Below are positions 16,868-26,146 of a stretch of 64,000 nucleotides of DNA, in pieces. The translations under genes were made by a program, and so were the position numbers. Source of the DNA: Shinella sp. GTDB taxonomy: Bacteria > Pseudomonadota > Alphaproteobacteria > Rhizobiales > Rhizobiaceae. Each line of letters begins with the position of its first letter. The first letter of the stretch is position 1. The notes under the pieces were generated by a model, which did not search any database, was not told where the DNA came from, and worked only from the letters and a program-made list of their open reading frames with translations. The stretch covers positions 70,468 through 134,467 of the forward strand of contig QFQX01000010.1 of assembly GCA_003248775.1 (NCBI GenBank). Direction: 5' to 3'.

Positions 16868-17500
16868 ATGGACCCCATCGCCACGCTCCTGCATCTCATG
16901 GCCATCCACATTCTGATGGCGATGCTGCCGGGGCCGAATACGGTGGTGGTCAGCTATTGCTCGGCCAGCATTTCCCGCCGCGTCGGGCTGGTTGCGGCAC
17001 TTGGCGTCACCTGTGCTTCCCTGGTCTGGCTTTCGCTTAGCCTTGCGGGCATCAGCATGCTGCTGATGCAGGCCGGCGAGCTTTACCGCATCGTCCGTCT
17101 CGCGGGTGCGGCCTACCTGATCTATGTCGGCGTGAAGATGCTGCGTTCGCGCGGCGGCGGTCTGGAAAACACCGGCAGGCCCGTCTATCGCTCACCCTTC
17201 CTGGCCGGAGCGGTGACTACGCTCGGTAATCCGAAATCGGCCGTATTCTGGACCAGCGTGTTCAGTGTTGTCCTGCCGGCCGGAGCGCCCGGCTGGTTCT
17301 ACGGTGCCGTTCTCGGCGTGATCGGCCTGCAGGCTTTCCTCTGGTACAGCTTCGTGGCGTTCGCCTTTTCGACACCGTTCAGCCGCCGGCAATATGCCCG
17401 GGTCACGACCGTGCTCAACCGCGTCTCCGGCGCCTTCATGATCTTCTTCGGCATCCGTATCGCCGAGGAGGTGCGCCGGGAATTCGTGGCGCGGGTCTGA
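16868..17500 (+). CDS. LysE/RhtB-family amino-acid exporter
   Basis: A 210-residue inner-membrane protein with about six hydrophobic helices. Family marks are MLPGPNTVVVSYCSASISRR near the start and the central VTTLGNPKSAVFWTSVFSVV, corresponding to the conserved NPK segment. Members export amino acids or related solutes by proton antiport; the substrate is unknown. It follows xseB closely on the same strand. A second family member lies at 34.4 kb. Confidence 0.9.
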   Translation: MDPIATLLHLMAIHILMAMLPGPNTVVVSYCSASISRRVGLVAALGVTCASLVWLSLSLAGISMLLMQAGELYRIVRLAGAAYLIYVGVKMLRSRGGGLENTGRPVYRSPFLAGAVTTLGNPKSAVFWTSVFSVVLPAGAPGWFYGAVLGVIGLQAFLWYSFVAFAFSTPFSRRQYARVTTVLNRVSGAFMIFFGIRIAEEVRREFVARV

Positions 17501-17659
17501 GCGTCTCGCGATACGCTTTAGCGAGCGCTGCAGGCCGATATCTTCAAGTCACAAGGGGGGACCGCGGAGCGCCATCGTTTCGGGCTAGGCGATCGCCTTT
17601 CACCACACACGTCCTGGGCCACCAGGAATAGGAGTGTTTGAAACGAACGCCCACGCCAC

Positions 17660-17905
17660 TCACTTCTTGATGGCAATCCCGGCTTCGACGGCTGCGGCGA
17701 TGAAGGCCTGACGGGCGTCCTCGTCCGTCTTCTTTCCAGCCTGGACGGCGGCGCAGACCAGAAGCGCCCGGTCGAGCGCCGGCCCGTCCTCGGTCGGCCA
17801 GTCCTCGATCATCGCCCAGGAGGCAGCTTCCGTCGTGTCGATCGTCACGTCGCTGCCATCCTCTCCGAGTGCGAGAATGACAGGGTTTTTCCAGGGCTTG
17901 TTCAT
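17660..17905 (-). CDS. DUF982 domain-containing protein
   Basis: An 81-residue small soluble protein with the DUF982 outline common in rhizobia: NKPWKNPVILALG, TIDTTEAASWAMIEDWPTED, then a helical DEDARQAFIAAAVEAG. The ATG used has an upstream GAAAGCAC stretch, a modest ribosome site. Function is unknown. It lies alone between a LysE exporter and tam; 17501-17659 shows nothing notable. Confidence 0.8.
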   Translation of the reverse strand: MNKPWKNPVILALGEDGSDVTIDTTEAASWAMIEDWPTEDGPALDRALLVCAAVQAGKKTDEDARQAFIAAAVEAGIAIKK

Positions 17906-17975
17906 CGGAGTGTGCTTTCGGAATGGAAGGGCCGGTGGTTGACCCTCCGGATTGACGAAGCGCTTCTTACACAAG

Positions 17976-18746
17976 TTACGCCTTCACCGCCACGACGAAG
18001 AGGCGGGGGAATTTCAGAAGCACCCGCCCGTCCGCCATGGGCGGATAGGCCTGCCGGATGCGGTCGGTGTAATCGGCAAGAAAGGCTGCCTCATTTTCGG
18101 TCCCGGCCGCTGCAAGATAGGGCCGAAGCCCCGTGCCCTTCACCCATTCGACGATTGCCTCTGCATTGGCCATCGGGTGGTAGTAGATCGTGTGCCAGAC
18201 ATCGACGCGGGAGGCCTTGGGCGACAGCCGTTCCATGTAGCTGGCCGGGGAGGGCAGGTGCGCGCGACGCAGGCGCCCTCCGGCGAAAGTCTCCTTCCAT
18301 GGCCCTGCAGCTCCGGTCTCTTCCATCAGGAGATGGGTAGGCTGGTCGAGATTGTCGGGCATCTGTACCGCGAGCACGCCGCCGGGTTTCAGGTGATCCA
18401 TGAGACGTGCGAGCACCGACAGGTGGTCGGGCAACCACTGGAACACGGCATTGGCATAGAGGACATCGGCGGGCTGCGGCGGGGTCCAGCCGGCAAGGTC
18501 AGCCTGAAGGAATGTCGTTTCCGGCAGACGCTTGCGCGCTTTCTCCAGCATGTCTTCATCGCTGTCCAACCCGGTTACGGCGGCGGCGCCGAAACGGTCG
18601 ATCAGAAGTTCGGTGGAATTGCCGGGGCCGCAGCCGAGATCGAAGACATGACCGGTCTCGCCAAGCGGTACCTGCGCAAGGAGGTCGCGGGCGGGGCGGG
18701 TGCGTTCATTCTCGAACTTGAGATATTGCTCGGCTGACCATGCCAT
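17976..18746 (-). CDS. tam: Trans-aconitate 2-methyltransferase
   Basis: A 256-residue class I methyltransferase that detoxifies trans-aconitate, a side product of the citrate cycle, using SAM. It starts MAWSAEQYLKFENERTRPAR, the recognisable Tam beginning, then carries SAM motif I FDLGCGPGNSTE and the later ANAVFQWLPDH and LKPGGVLAVQMPDN segments. Length equals the usual 255-260 residues. It is downstream of and on the same strand as the haloacid dehalogenase with 54 bp between them. Confidence 0.93.
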   Translation of the reverse strand: MAWSAEQYLKFENERTRPARDLLAQVPLGETGHVFDLGCGPGNSTELLIDRFGAAAVTGLDSDEDMLEKARKRLPETTFLQADLAGWTPPQPADVLYANAVFQWLPDHLSVLARLMDHLKPGGVLAVQMPDNLDQPTHLLMEETGAAGPWKETFAGGRLRRAHLPSPASYMERLSPKASRVDVWHTIYYHPMANAEAIVEWVKGTGLRPYLAAAGTENEAAFLADYTDRIRQAYPPMADGRVLLKFPRLFVVAVKA

Positions 18747-18800
18747 GGCTTGCTTCCTTGAATTGGTGTTCCCCATGTCTGGCCGGCGCTGGCGACAATA

Positions 18801-19454
18801 TTACGATGGCAGGCTCTCCAGCGAAGGCAGGATGAGGTCCGGTCCGTGATCGGCATATTCGTCCGGCAGGCCGGCGCGGTTGATCCAGACCGTGCGGAAG
18901 CCGAATTTCTTCGCGCCGGCCACATCCCAGCGATTGGACGACTGGAAGGAGACGGCATGGGGATAGAGACGGTAACTGGTGGTCACCATGTCATAGACCT
19001 GCGGCGCCGTCTTGTAGGCGCGGATCGCATCGACTGAAAAGACGTCGTCGATCACCGTATCCAGCGCGGCATTCTTCACTGCCGCCGCGAGCATGTCGGG
19101 CGAGCCGTTGGAAAGGATCGCGACCTTCGCGCCCCCGGCCTTGAGGCTCTTCAGCACAGCCGGCACTTCCGGATAGCAGTCGAGCTTCCAGTAGGCTGAA
19201 AGCAGGTCGGCGCGTAACGACCGGTCGACCTCCGGCATGCGCGCGAACGTGTAGTCGAGCGCCTCTTCGGTGAGTTTCCAGAAGTCACGATAGCTGCCCA
19301 TCAGCGTGCGCACCCAGGAATATTCCAGCTGCTTGGCACGCCACATCTCGGAGAAGTGCAGATGGTCGGGGCCAGCCCGTTCGGAATGGCTGCGCACGGC
19401 CGCATGCACGTCGAACAGGGTGCCATAGGCATCGAAGACGTAGGCTGCTGTCAT
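18801..19454 (-). CDS. Haloacid dehalogenase type II
   Basis: A 217-residue HAD-superfamily hydrolase of the L-2-haloacid dehalogenase subfamily. The nucleophile motif is VFDAYGTLFDVH (Asp8), followed by the type II helical cap (SEMWRAKQLEYSWVRTLMGS). Motif II is AILSNGSPDML, the conserved lysine is in RAYKTAPQVYDM, and the later SFQSSNRWDVAGAKKFGFRT is the acidic/serine motif. Hydrolytic dehalogenation of 2-haloalkanoates is the family reaction, although physiological substrates may differ. It probably forms a transcript with tam. Confidence 0.9.
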   Translation of the reverse strand: MTAAYVFDAYGTLFDVHAAVRSHSERAGPDHLHFSEMWRAKQLEYSWVRTLMGSYRDFWKLTEEALDYTFARMPEVDRSLRADLLSAYWKLDCYPEVPAVLKSLKAGGAKVAILSNGSPDMLAAAVKNAALDTVIDDVFSVDAIRAYKTAPQVYDMVTTSYRLYPHAVSFQSSNRWDVAGAKKFGFRTVWINRAGLPDEYADHGPDLILPSLESLPS

Positions 19455-19723
19455 CTCTTCCCCACCTGGGTCTGTCTATCGCCGGATTGAAGGCGAACCA
19501 TTGACCGGACTATGCCACGCCGCGGGCACGGCGCGAAGGCATGAGATCGATCACTAATTTTGATCGATATATTTGACAAGCTGTTGATTCAACGAAAAGA
19601 TCTTGCGCAGCGAAAAGTCCGCACCACGGATTGTTGCCAATTGGCTTTTCGCGCGGAGTTTGTCCTTGACCTTAAGGCATCGCCTGCCCTTGATGGCTTC
19701 AACGACAAGAACAGGAGACCGCC

Positions 19724-20611
19724 ATGGCCGTTGATACATCCGCCCGCACCGCAACCTGGACCTATGTTGACGGAGAATGGATCTCCGGCAATCCCCCGCT
19801 CATCGGGCCGGTGTCGCATGCCATGTGGCTGGGCTCGACCGTGTTCGACGGCGCCCGCTGGTTCGATGGCATCGCGCCGGATCTCGACCTGCATTGCCAG
19901 CGCATCAATCGTTCGGCCGTATCCATGGGCATGAAGCCGACGGTTGCGGCAGAGGAGATCGAGAAGCTTGCCTGGGAAGGCGTCAAGAAGTTCGACGGCA
20001 GGACGGCGATCTACATCAAGCCGATGTACTGGGCCGAGCATGGCGCGCCGTTCTCTGTCGTCGCTGCCGATCCGGAATCGACCCGCTTTGCCCTTTGCCT
20101 GTTCGAAGCTCCGATGAACTCGGCCAAGCCGTCGTCGCTGACGCTTTCGCCCTTCCGCCGCCCTTCACCGGAAACGGCCATGACCGGTGCCAAGACCGGC
20201 AGCCTTTATCCGAATTCCGGCCGCATGATCCACGAGGCCTATAGCCGCGGCTTCGACAATGCGCTGGTTCGCGACATGAACGGCAATGTCGTCGAAACGG
20301 CATCCTCCAACGTCTTCATGGTCAAGGACGGCGTGGTTCTGACCCCGGTCGCCAACAACACCTTTCTCGCCGGCATCACCCGCGCCCGCGTCATTGGCCT
20401 GCTGCGTCGGGCGGGGTTCGATGTGCGTGAAGTGACGCTGTCGGTCGAGGATTTCGTCAATGCCGACGAGGTCTTCACCACCGGCAATTATTCGAAGGTC
20501 GTCCCGGTCGTTCGCCTCGACGATCGTGAATTCCAGGAAGGCCCGGTCGCGCGCAAGGCTCTCGACCTCTACATGGACTGGGCGCGCTCGACCCACGGCA
20601 CCGACGGCTGA
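19724..20611 (+). CDS. Branched-chain amino-acid aminotransferase (class IV)
   Basis: A 295-residue fold-type IV PLP enzyme. Signature parts are GSTVFDGARWFDG near residue 40, TGAKTGSLYPNSGRM, NGNVVETASSNVFMVKDG around residue 195, and the glycine/Thr loop EVFTTGNYSKVVPV at the carboxyl end. It likely transaminates leucine, isoleucine or valine with 2-oxoglutarate; related D-amino-acid aminotransferases cannot be excluded. The ATG follows AGGAGA. The 269-bp upstream gap has an AT-rich promoter-like stretch (ATATTTGACA) and a GCGAAAAG/CTTTTCGC inverted pair. Confidence 0.9.
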   Translation: MAVDTSARTATWTYVDGEWISGNPPLIGPVSHAMWLGSTVFDGARWFDGIAPDLDLHCQRINRSAVSMGMKPTVAAEEIEKLAWEGVKKFDGRTAIYIKPMYWAEHGAPFSVVAADPESTRFALCLFEAPMNSAKPSSLTLSPFRRPSPETAMTGAKTGSLYPNSGRMIHEAYSRGFDNALVRDMNGNVVETASSNVFMVKDGVVLTPVANNTFLAGITRARVIGLLRRAGFDVREVTLSVEDFVNADEVFTTGNYSKVVPVVRLDDREFQEGPVARKALDLYMDWARSTHGTDG

Positions 20612-20648
20612 GGCGCATATCGCCGGCGGGGCGCGAGGGGAGGGGAAA

Positions 20649-21431
20649 TCACTCCCACTCGTCGTCGTCGGCTTCGTGGCCTTCCGGGCGGGCGCGGCTC
20701 TTGCCGAAGAAGCCCTCGAAACGCAGAAATATGCCGTACATGAACAACGTCATGGCGGCCATTGCGAACCACGTGATCGCATAGGACAGATGCGAGTTGC
20801 GGAACGTCAGCACGGTCATGCCGCCGCGTGGCCATACGCTCGGATCCGATCCTGCCTCCTGGTCGACGAAGTAGGGGGCCGCGGGCGAAAGCCCGAGCGT
20901 CTCGGTGATCGAGCCGATGTCGCGACGGAACCACCGCTTCCCTTCGGTATCGTTGGGGCGCGAAAACAGCCAGCCGCGATCTTCCGAAATCCTCAGCAGC
21001 CCGTCGACGGTCACCTGGCCCTGCGGCGGCGTACGCCTGGCCGGGTCCTTCAGGTTTTCCGGCACGAAGCCCCTGTTGATCATGACCACGGTGCCGTCGT
21101 CGCGTTTCAGCGGTGTCAGGATCCAGAAGCCGGGGCCGAGAACGGTCGGTGTGTAGATCTGCACCTCGTCCTCGTTGAGGAAGGTGCCGGTCAGGATGAC
21201 GTGGCGGTATTCGTCATTGCTCTGGGTGATCGAGTTCCACTCGCTCTCACCGGGAGCGGGCACGACGGGTGCTGCGACCCGCGCATCGACCTTGTGGATC
21301 AAATCCAGCTTCCAGTAGAGCCGGTGCACCTGCCACATGCCGAGGGATACGAAGCCGGTGGTCAGTAGTGCTGCAAGCGCCGAAACGATCCAGAAACGCG
21401 GGCGGGTGATGATCGAGCGGCGGTCGGTCAT
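20649..21431 (-). CDS. SURF1 family cytochrome oxidase assembly protein
   Basis: A 260-residue inner-membrane protein with one helix near residues 12-34 and another near 220-240, flanking a periplasmic domain, the SURF1 topology. Landmarks are GMWQVHRLYWKLDLI, VMINRGFVPENLKDP and HLSYAITWFAMAAMTLFMYG. SURF1 assists heme insertion into heme-copper oxidases. It is the last gene of the cyo operon, separated from cyoD by a hairpin, and so probably serves the bo-type oxidase. Confidence 0.93.
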   Translation of the reverse strand: MTDRRSIITRPRFWIVSALAALLTTGFVSLGMWQVHRLYWKLDLIHKVDARVAAPVVPAPGESEWNSITQSNDEYRHVILTGTFLNEDEVQIYTPTVLGPGFWILTPLKRDDGTVVMINRGFVPENLKDPARRTPPQGQVTVDGLLRISEDRGWLFSRPNDTEGKRWFRRDIGSITETLGLSPAAPYFVDQEAGSDPSVWPRGGMTVLTFRNSHLSYAITWFAMAAMTLFMYGIFLRFEGFFGKSRARPEGHEADDDEWE

Positions 21432-21453
21432 GGCGAACTGTCCTTGAAATGAA

Positions 21454-21476
21454 GCGGGCGCCGTTTCGGCGCCCGC
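21454..21476 (-). other. Intercistronic hairpin between cyoD and surf1
   Basis: GCGGGCGCC, a 5-nt loop and GGCGCCCGC form a perfect 9-bp stem right after cyoD. The T-rich tail is weak (TTCATTTC on the - strand), so partial termination or 3'-end protection of the cyoABCD message is more likely than a full stop. Confidence 0.55.
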
Positions 21477-21484
21477 AAGTGTCG

Positions 21485-21955
21485 TTAGTTCGTTTGGGGT
21501 TCCGCGCCCGGTTCCGGCGCGATGCCGGTCGTCTCGCCGTCGTTCATCATCTGCTGCATCGCGTCGTTGCCCATGGGCATCATGTTCGCGTTCATATTGT
21601 GCATGACCCAGAGCGAACCAGCCAGCACGATCATCAGGATGATCACGGTGAGCATGGTGGATGCCATGGTCCAGCCTTCTTCCTGGCTGTTGTTCAGGTG
21701 CAGGAAGTAGATGAGGTGCACGACGATCTGCACGGCGCCGAGGCCCATGATGATCGCGATCAACGCCATCTTGCTCATTTCGACTTCGGCCATGACCAGG
21801 CCGAAGGGGATGATGGTCAGGATCGCGGCGAGCGCAAACCCGATCATCAGGTTGGACAGGCTGCCGTGGCCGCCATGATCGCCATGGCTGTCGTGTGCAT
21901 GGTCTGCGTGGTGGGAGTGGTCCGCGTGAGCGGCGGTGTGGCCGTTGGAACTCAT
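21485..21955 (-). CDS. cyoD: Cytochrome o ubiquinol oxidase subunit IV
   Basis: A 156-residue subunit with three membrane helices (LMIGFALAAILTIIPFGLVM; LIAIIMGLGAVQIVVHLIYF; MLTVIILMIVLAGSLWVM). The family core is about 110 residues; here there is an extended histidine-rich amino end (HADHSHHADHAHDSHGDH) and a polar tail. The His-rich stretch could bind metal, though this is speculation. The start overlaps the cyoC stop region. CyoD supports assembly of the oxidase, especially copper loading of CyoB. Confidence 0.93.
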   Translation of the reverse strand: MSSNGHTAAHADHSHHADHAHDSHGDHGGHGSLSNLMIGFALAAILTIIPFGLVMAEVEMSKMALIAIIMGLGAVQIVVHLIYFLHLNNSQEEGWTMASTMLTVIILMIVLAGSLWVMHNMNANMMPMGNDAMQQMMNDGETTGIAPEPGAEPQTN

Positions 21956-22575
21956 TGTACGATCCCCACGAGATAGACGAAGGAGAAGACCCCGATCCAG
22001 ATCAGGTCGAGGAAGTGCCAGAACATGCTGAGCGTCGAGAGGCGGCGGCGATTGGCTTCTATGAGGCCGCGCTGGCTAATCTGGACCATCAGTGTTACGA
22101 GCCAGATGAGGCCACCCGTGACGTGGATTCCATGTGTGCCGACCAGGGTGAAGTATGCCGACAGGAAGCCGGAGCGCTGTGGGCCGGCGCCGATTTCGAT
22201 CAGGTGATAGAACTCGTAGAGTTCCATGCCGATGAAGCCGAGACCGAGCGCGCCCGTCACGGCGAGCCAGCCAAGCACACCCGACTTGTTGGACTTGTCC
22301 ATCTGCAGCATGGCGAGGCCGAAAGTGATCGACGACAGCAGCAACAGGACCGTTTCGGCAAGGACAAAGCTCGGTTCGAACAGGTCTGCCGGAGATGGGC
22401 CGCCCGCAAAGGAGCGACCGAGCACGGCATAAGTGGCGAACAGGCATCCGAAGATGATGCAGTCGCTCATCAGGTAGATCCAGAAGCCGATGGAGGTCGG
22501 GCTCTTGTGGTGACCGTGATCGTCGTCTTGCTCGATGACGGTGACGGGAGACTTGATGTTGACGGCTATGTTCAT
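21952..22575 (-). CDS. cyoC: Cytochrome o ubiquinol oxidase subunit III
   Basis: A 207-residue subunit with five membrane helices, the short form found in quinol oxidases. Family motifs include FWIYLMSDCIIFGCLFATYA, the glutamate helix FIGMELYEFYHLI, and VGTHGIHVTGGLIWL. It stabilises the catalytic subunit in the cytoplasmic membrane. Both ends overlap neighbours by four bases, giving coupled translation with cyoB and cyoD. Confidence 0.95.
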   Translation of the reverse strand: MNIAVNIKSPVTVIEQDDDHGHHKSPTSIGFWIYLMSDCIIFGCLFATYAVLGRSFAGGPSPADLFEPSFVLAETVLLLLSSITFGLAMLQMDKSNKSGVLGWLAVTGALGLGFIGMELYEFYHLIEIGAGPQRSGFLSAYFTLVGTHGIHVTGGLIWLVTLMVQISQRGLIEANRRRLSTLSMFWHFLDLIWIGVFSFVYLVGIVQ

Positions 22576-24557
22576 GCCAGCGCCTCCTTGCTGAGCGCTT
22601 CCTGCTTGGCGATCTCATCGACCGGGATGTAGTAGTCGCGGTCGTAGTTGAAGGTATGGGCGATACCGGTGACGATCGCGGCGAGGAAGGCGAGAGCTGC
22701 CAGCCACCAGATGTACCAGATCAGCGCGAAGCCCAGGACAAGCGAGAAGAGCGACAGGATGAGGCCCATCGAGGTGCCCTTCGGCATGTGGATCGGCCGG
22801 TAGGTCGTCGACCAGCGGAAGCCTTCCTTCTTCATGCTCCACCAGGCGTCGATGCCGTGGACACGGATCGTCTGCGGGAAGTTGTAGGGTGCCGGCGGAG
22901 AGGTCGTCGCCCATTCCAGCGTGCGGCCGTTCCACGGATCGGGACCGCAACGCAGGGCTTCGCGGTTCTTGATGGAGACGGCAAAGCCGATGAAGGTGCA
23001 GGCAATGCCGATTGCGATCAGCACCGCGCCGAAGGCTGCTACGATGAAGTAGATCTGCCAGGCGGTGTCCATGTACTGGGAGACACGGCGGGTCACGCCC
23101 ATCAGGCCGAGAGCATAGAGCGGCATGAAGGCGAAGTAGAAGCCGACGAACCAGAACCAGAACGAACGCTTGCCCCAGGTGTCGTCCAGCTTGAAGCCGA
23201 ACGCCTTTGGCCACCAGTAGGTGATCGCGGCGAAGACCCCGAAGACCACGCCGCCGATGATGACGTTGTGGAAGTGGGCGATGAGGAACAGCGTGTTGTG
23301 CAGCTGGAAGTCGACCGGCGGAACTGCGAGCAGAACGCCCGTCATGCCGCCGATGGTGAAGGTCACCAGGAAGCCGACAGTCCAGAGCATCGGAACTTCC
23401 ATCCGCACCCGGCCCTTGTAGATGGTGAAGAGCCAGTTGAAGATCTTGGCGCCCGTCGGGATCGAGATGATCATCGTGGCGATGCCGAAGAAGGTGTTGA
23501 CGTTCGCACCTGAGCCCATCGTGAAGAAGTGATGGAGCCAGACGACGAACGACAGGACCATGATGCAGGCTGTCGCATAGACCATCGAGCGGTAACCGAA
23601 CAGCGGCTTGCCCGAGAAGGTGGCGACGATTTCCGAGAATACGCCGAACATCGGCAGGATCAGGATATACACTTCCGGGTGGCCCCAGATCCAGATGAGG
23701 TTGACGTACATCATCGGGTTGCCGCCAAGGTCATTGGTGAAGAAGTGCGTGCCGACGTAGCGGTCCAGCGTCAGCATGGCCAGCGTTGCTGTCAGGACCG
23801 GAAACGCTGCGACGATCAGCACGTTGGCGCAAAGCGATGTCCAGGTGAAGATCGGCATGCGCATCATGGTCATGCCCGGTGTGCGCATCTTGAAAATGGT
23901 TGCGATCAGGTTGATGCCCGATAGCGTCGTACCTACGCCTGCGATCTGCAGGGACCATAGGTAATAGTCCATCCCCACCCCGGTTGAATACGCGGCACCC
24001 GACAGCGGCGGATAGGCGAGCCAGCCGACGCGTGCGAATTCGCCGACGAACAGCGAGATGTTGATGAGGATCGCACCGGCCGCCGTCATCCAGAACGAGA
24101 AGTTGTTCAGGAACGGGAAGGCCACGTCGCGTGCGCCGATCTGCAACGGCATGACGTAGTTCATCAGGCCGGTGATCATCGCCATGGCCATGAAGAAGAT
24201 CATGATGACGCCGTGGGCGGTGAACACCTGGTCATAGTGGTGCGCAGGCAGGAACCCTTCGGCTCCGCCGGCCGCCATGGCTTGCTGGGCACGCATCATC
24301 AGGGCGTCCGCGAAGCCGCGGATGAACATGATGAATGCCATGATGATGTACATGATGCCGATCTTCTTGTGATCGACGGAGGTGAACCACTCTTTCCAGA
24401 GATAGCCCCACTTGCCGTAGTAGGTGATCGCGCCGAGGAGCGCGATGCCACCCAGCACAATGGCAGTGAAGGTACCGACGAGGATGGGTTCCTGGATCGG
24501 GAAGGCCGTAAGGTCGAGCCGCCCGAAGATCAGTTGCTGAAGGTTCTCAGAGAGCAC
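22572..24557 (-). CDS. cyoB: Cytochrome o ubiquinol oxidase subunit I
   Basis: A 661-residue heme-copper oxidase core, the site of oxygen reduction and proton pumping. Metal ligands visible are the low-spin heme histidine in HGVIMIFFMAMAMITGLMNY, the CuB histidine and cross-linked tyrosine in WGHPEVYILILP, the CuB pair WLHHFFT, and the heme histidines in HFHNVIIGGVVFG. Length matches quinol-type CyoB with extra end helices. The start is a GTG inside the end of cyoA, an 11-bp overlap. Confidence 0.97.
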   Translation of the reverse strand: MLSENLQQLIFGRLDLTAFPIQEPILVGTFTAIVLGGIALLGAITYYGKWGYLWKEWFTSVDHKKIGIMYIIMAFIMFIRGFADALMMRAQQAMAAGGAEGFLPAHHYDQVFTAHGVIMIFFMAMAMITGLMNYVMPLQIGARDVAFPFLNNFSFWMTAAGAILINISLFVGEFARVGWLAYPPLSGAAYSTGVGMDYYLWSLQIAGVGTTLSGINLIATIFKMRTPGMTMMRMPIFTWTSLCANVLIVAAFPVLTATLAMLTLDRYVGTHFFTNDLGGNPMMYVNLIWIWGHPEVYILILPMFGVFSEIVATFSGKPLFGYRSMVYATACIMVLSFVVWLHHFFTMGSGANVNTFFGIATMIISIPTGAKIFNWLFTIYKGRVRMEVPMLWTVGFLVTFTIGGMTGVLLAVPPVDFQLHNTLFLIAHFHNVIIGGVVFGVFAAITYWWPKAFGFKLDDTWGKRSFWFWFVGFYFAFMPLYALGLMGVTRRVSQYMDTAWQIYFIVAAFGAVLIAIGIACTFIGFAVSIKNREALRCGPDPWNGRTLEWATTSPPAPYNFPQTIRVHGIDAWWSMKKEGFRWSTTYRPIHMPKGTSMGLILSLFSLVLGFALIWYIWWLAALAFLAAIVTGIAHTFNYDRDYYIPVDEIAKQEALSKEALA

Positions 24558-25677
24558 TTGCTGCTCCTTTCTCGGGGGCGAGCGTCATGGCGGCAGCCGC
24601 GGCGCTGATCTGGGTCTCGGAAGTGCACAGCTGGTTGATTTTTGCCGCCTTTGCGAGGGTCTCGGCGGTGGGCTTTTCTCGATTTGAGCTGATCAGCTGG
24701 CCATAACCGTCCTGGGCCCTGTTTTCGTCATATTCGTAGAGGCCCTTGTCCTTCAGACCGTCGAGGCCGCCGCCGCCCTGTTCGTCCTGCTGCATCATTT
24801 GATGCATGCAGACCTTGCCGGGTTCGACGCAGAGACCCACGACACGCTGGAAAAGATCAGGCATCACGCCGGCGTAGTAGGCGACTGGAACGGAGAAAGA
24901 CGGCTTGTCCAGTTCGATATAGGCGTCCTGGTCGAGTTTGGTGCCGCTGCCGCGAACCTTGGAAACCCAGGCGTCGAAGTCAGCATCGTTCATGGCGAGC
25001 GTCTGGAATTCCATCTGAGAATAGCCGGGACCAGAATAGTTGGCCGAGCGGCCATAGAAGGTGCCGGGCTTGTCGGCAATGATGTGCAGCTTCGTTTCCA
25101 TGGCGGGCATGGCATAGATCATGCCCGCGAGCGCCGGTACGGAGAAGGCGTTCATCATCGAGGATGCGGAGAGCTTCAGGTTGACCGGTCGACCGGCTGG
25201 AATGGCCAGTTCGTTGACGGTTGCCACGCCCTGCTCGGGATATATGAACAGCCACTTCCAGTCGAGCGCGACGGCCTCGACCTCGATCGGCTTGCCGAAG
25301 CTTGCATCCAGAGGCCTGTAGGGGTCGAGCCTGTGGGTGTAGATGTAGGTCAGCGTACCGAGAGCGGCGATGATCAGGACTGGAACGCCCCAGATGAACA
25401 CTTCGAACGTTGTCGAGTGGTCGAACTCGGGATCGTAATCGGTGTTGTCGGGCCGGTTGGCGCGATAGCGCCACGGGAAGTAGACGACCATGATCATCAC
25501 GGGGATGATGATGATCAGCATCAGCAGGGTCGAATAGATCAGTAGATCGCGCTGTTGTTGCGCGACCCAGCCGGATGGATCCAGCAGCACGTAATTGCAG
25601 CCCGAAAGCAGCGAAACGGCTGCGAGAAGGGGCGCGATGCGCAAGGTCTTCTTGAGAATGGTCATATCGGTCTTCAT
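24547..25677 (-). CDS. cyoA: Cytochrome o ubiquinol oxidase subunit II (lipoprotein)
   Basis: A 376-residue subunit. A signal peptide with lipobox LLSGC is followed by two membrane helices and a periplasmic cupredoxin-like domain (VALDWKWLFIYPEQGVATVN). The CuA ligand cluster of cytochrome c oxidases is absent, which marks it as quinol-oxidising. I use ATG MKTDMTILKK; the ATG four codons later is also possible. It is the first gene of cyoABCD-surf1, with a long divergent promoter region toward oligopeptidase B. Confidence 0.95.
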   Translation of the reverse strand: MKTDMTILKKTLRIAPLLAAVSLLSGCNYVLLDPSGWVAQQQRDLLIYSTLLMLIIIIPVMIMVVYFPWRYRANRPDNTDYDPEFDHSTTFEVFIWGVPVLIIAALGTLTYIYTHRLDPYRPLDASFGKPIEVEAVALDWKWLFIYPEQGVATVNELAIPAGRPVNLKLSASSMMNAFSVPALAGMIYAMPAMETKLHIIADKPGTFYGRSANYSGPGYSQMEFQTLAMNDADFDAWVSKVRGSGTKLDQDAYIELDKPSFSVPVAYYAGVMPDLFQRVVGLCVEPGKVCMHQMMQQDEQGGGGLDGLKDKGLYEYDENRAQDGYGQLISSNREKPTAETLAKAAKINQLCTSETQISAAAAAMTLAPEKGAASAL

Positions 25678-26146
25678 GGCGAGCAAGAGCACTCCCGCTT
25701 CGCCCGGGGCGACGCAGGTTGGCGGTTGTTGCTTGACGGCCGGCGGCCGGGGCACCGACCACGCGACCGTCCGTTATGAAGAAAAAGCTTGGGAGGATCT
25801 TCTTCGGGGGGCTTCCTGCTCCTATTTTTGAAAAAGGTTAAGTGGCTACCCTGTGACAAATCGTCACAAATGAGACCGTCGCAGGCAATACTGATCACTT
25901 TTGCTTGAAGAATTTGGCGCAAAAGTGAGGAAAAATAGACGTTTATCAAATTTGGGGCGAGGGCGGTCAAGGTGTCACAGGCTGCGCATTGATCGTGATC
26001 AAACCGTGGAAAACCGTCGCAAGGTCGCTTGCCTGTCGCAGTCCGGAACATTCTCCGCCCCGTCGGATTTCGCCTTGATCGCCGCGCTGCCCCTCTCTAT
26101 CTCTCTCTGACGCCAACATGTTTTCCTTGAAAAGGAAGGTCCTGCC
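25678..26146. other. Divergent promoter region between cyoA and oligopeptidase B
   Basis: This 469-bp noncoding stretch has lower GC than its neighbours. It contains a perfect FNR/FixK box (listed separately) and AAAAAGGTTAAG and GTGACAAATCGTCACAAA stretches; the latter has inverted GTGAC/GTCAC halves at about 25853-25866. A CTCTCTATCTCTCTCTGA tract lies near 26093-26110. Reading frames here look spurious. Confidence 0.6.
25989..26002. promoter_or_regulatory. FNR/FixK-type box
   Basis: TTGATCGTGATCAA matches the TTGAT-N4-ATCAA consensus exactly. It is about 145 bp upstream of the oligopeptidase start and 312 bp upstream of cyoA. Oxygen-dependent control of the high-oxygen oxidase operon is the natural reading, but either gene could be the target. 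Confidence 0.65.
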
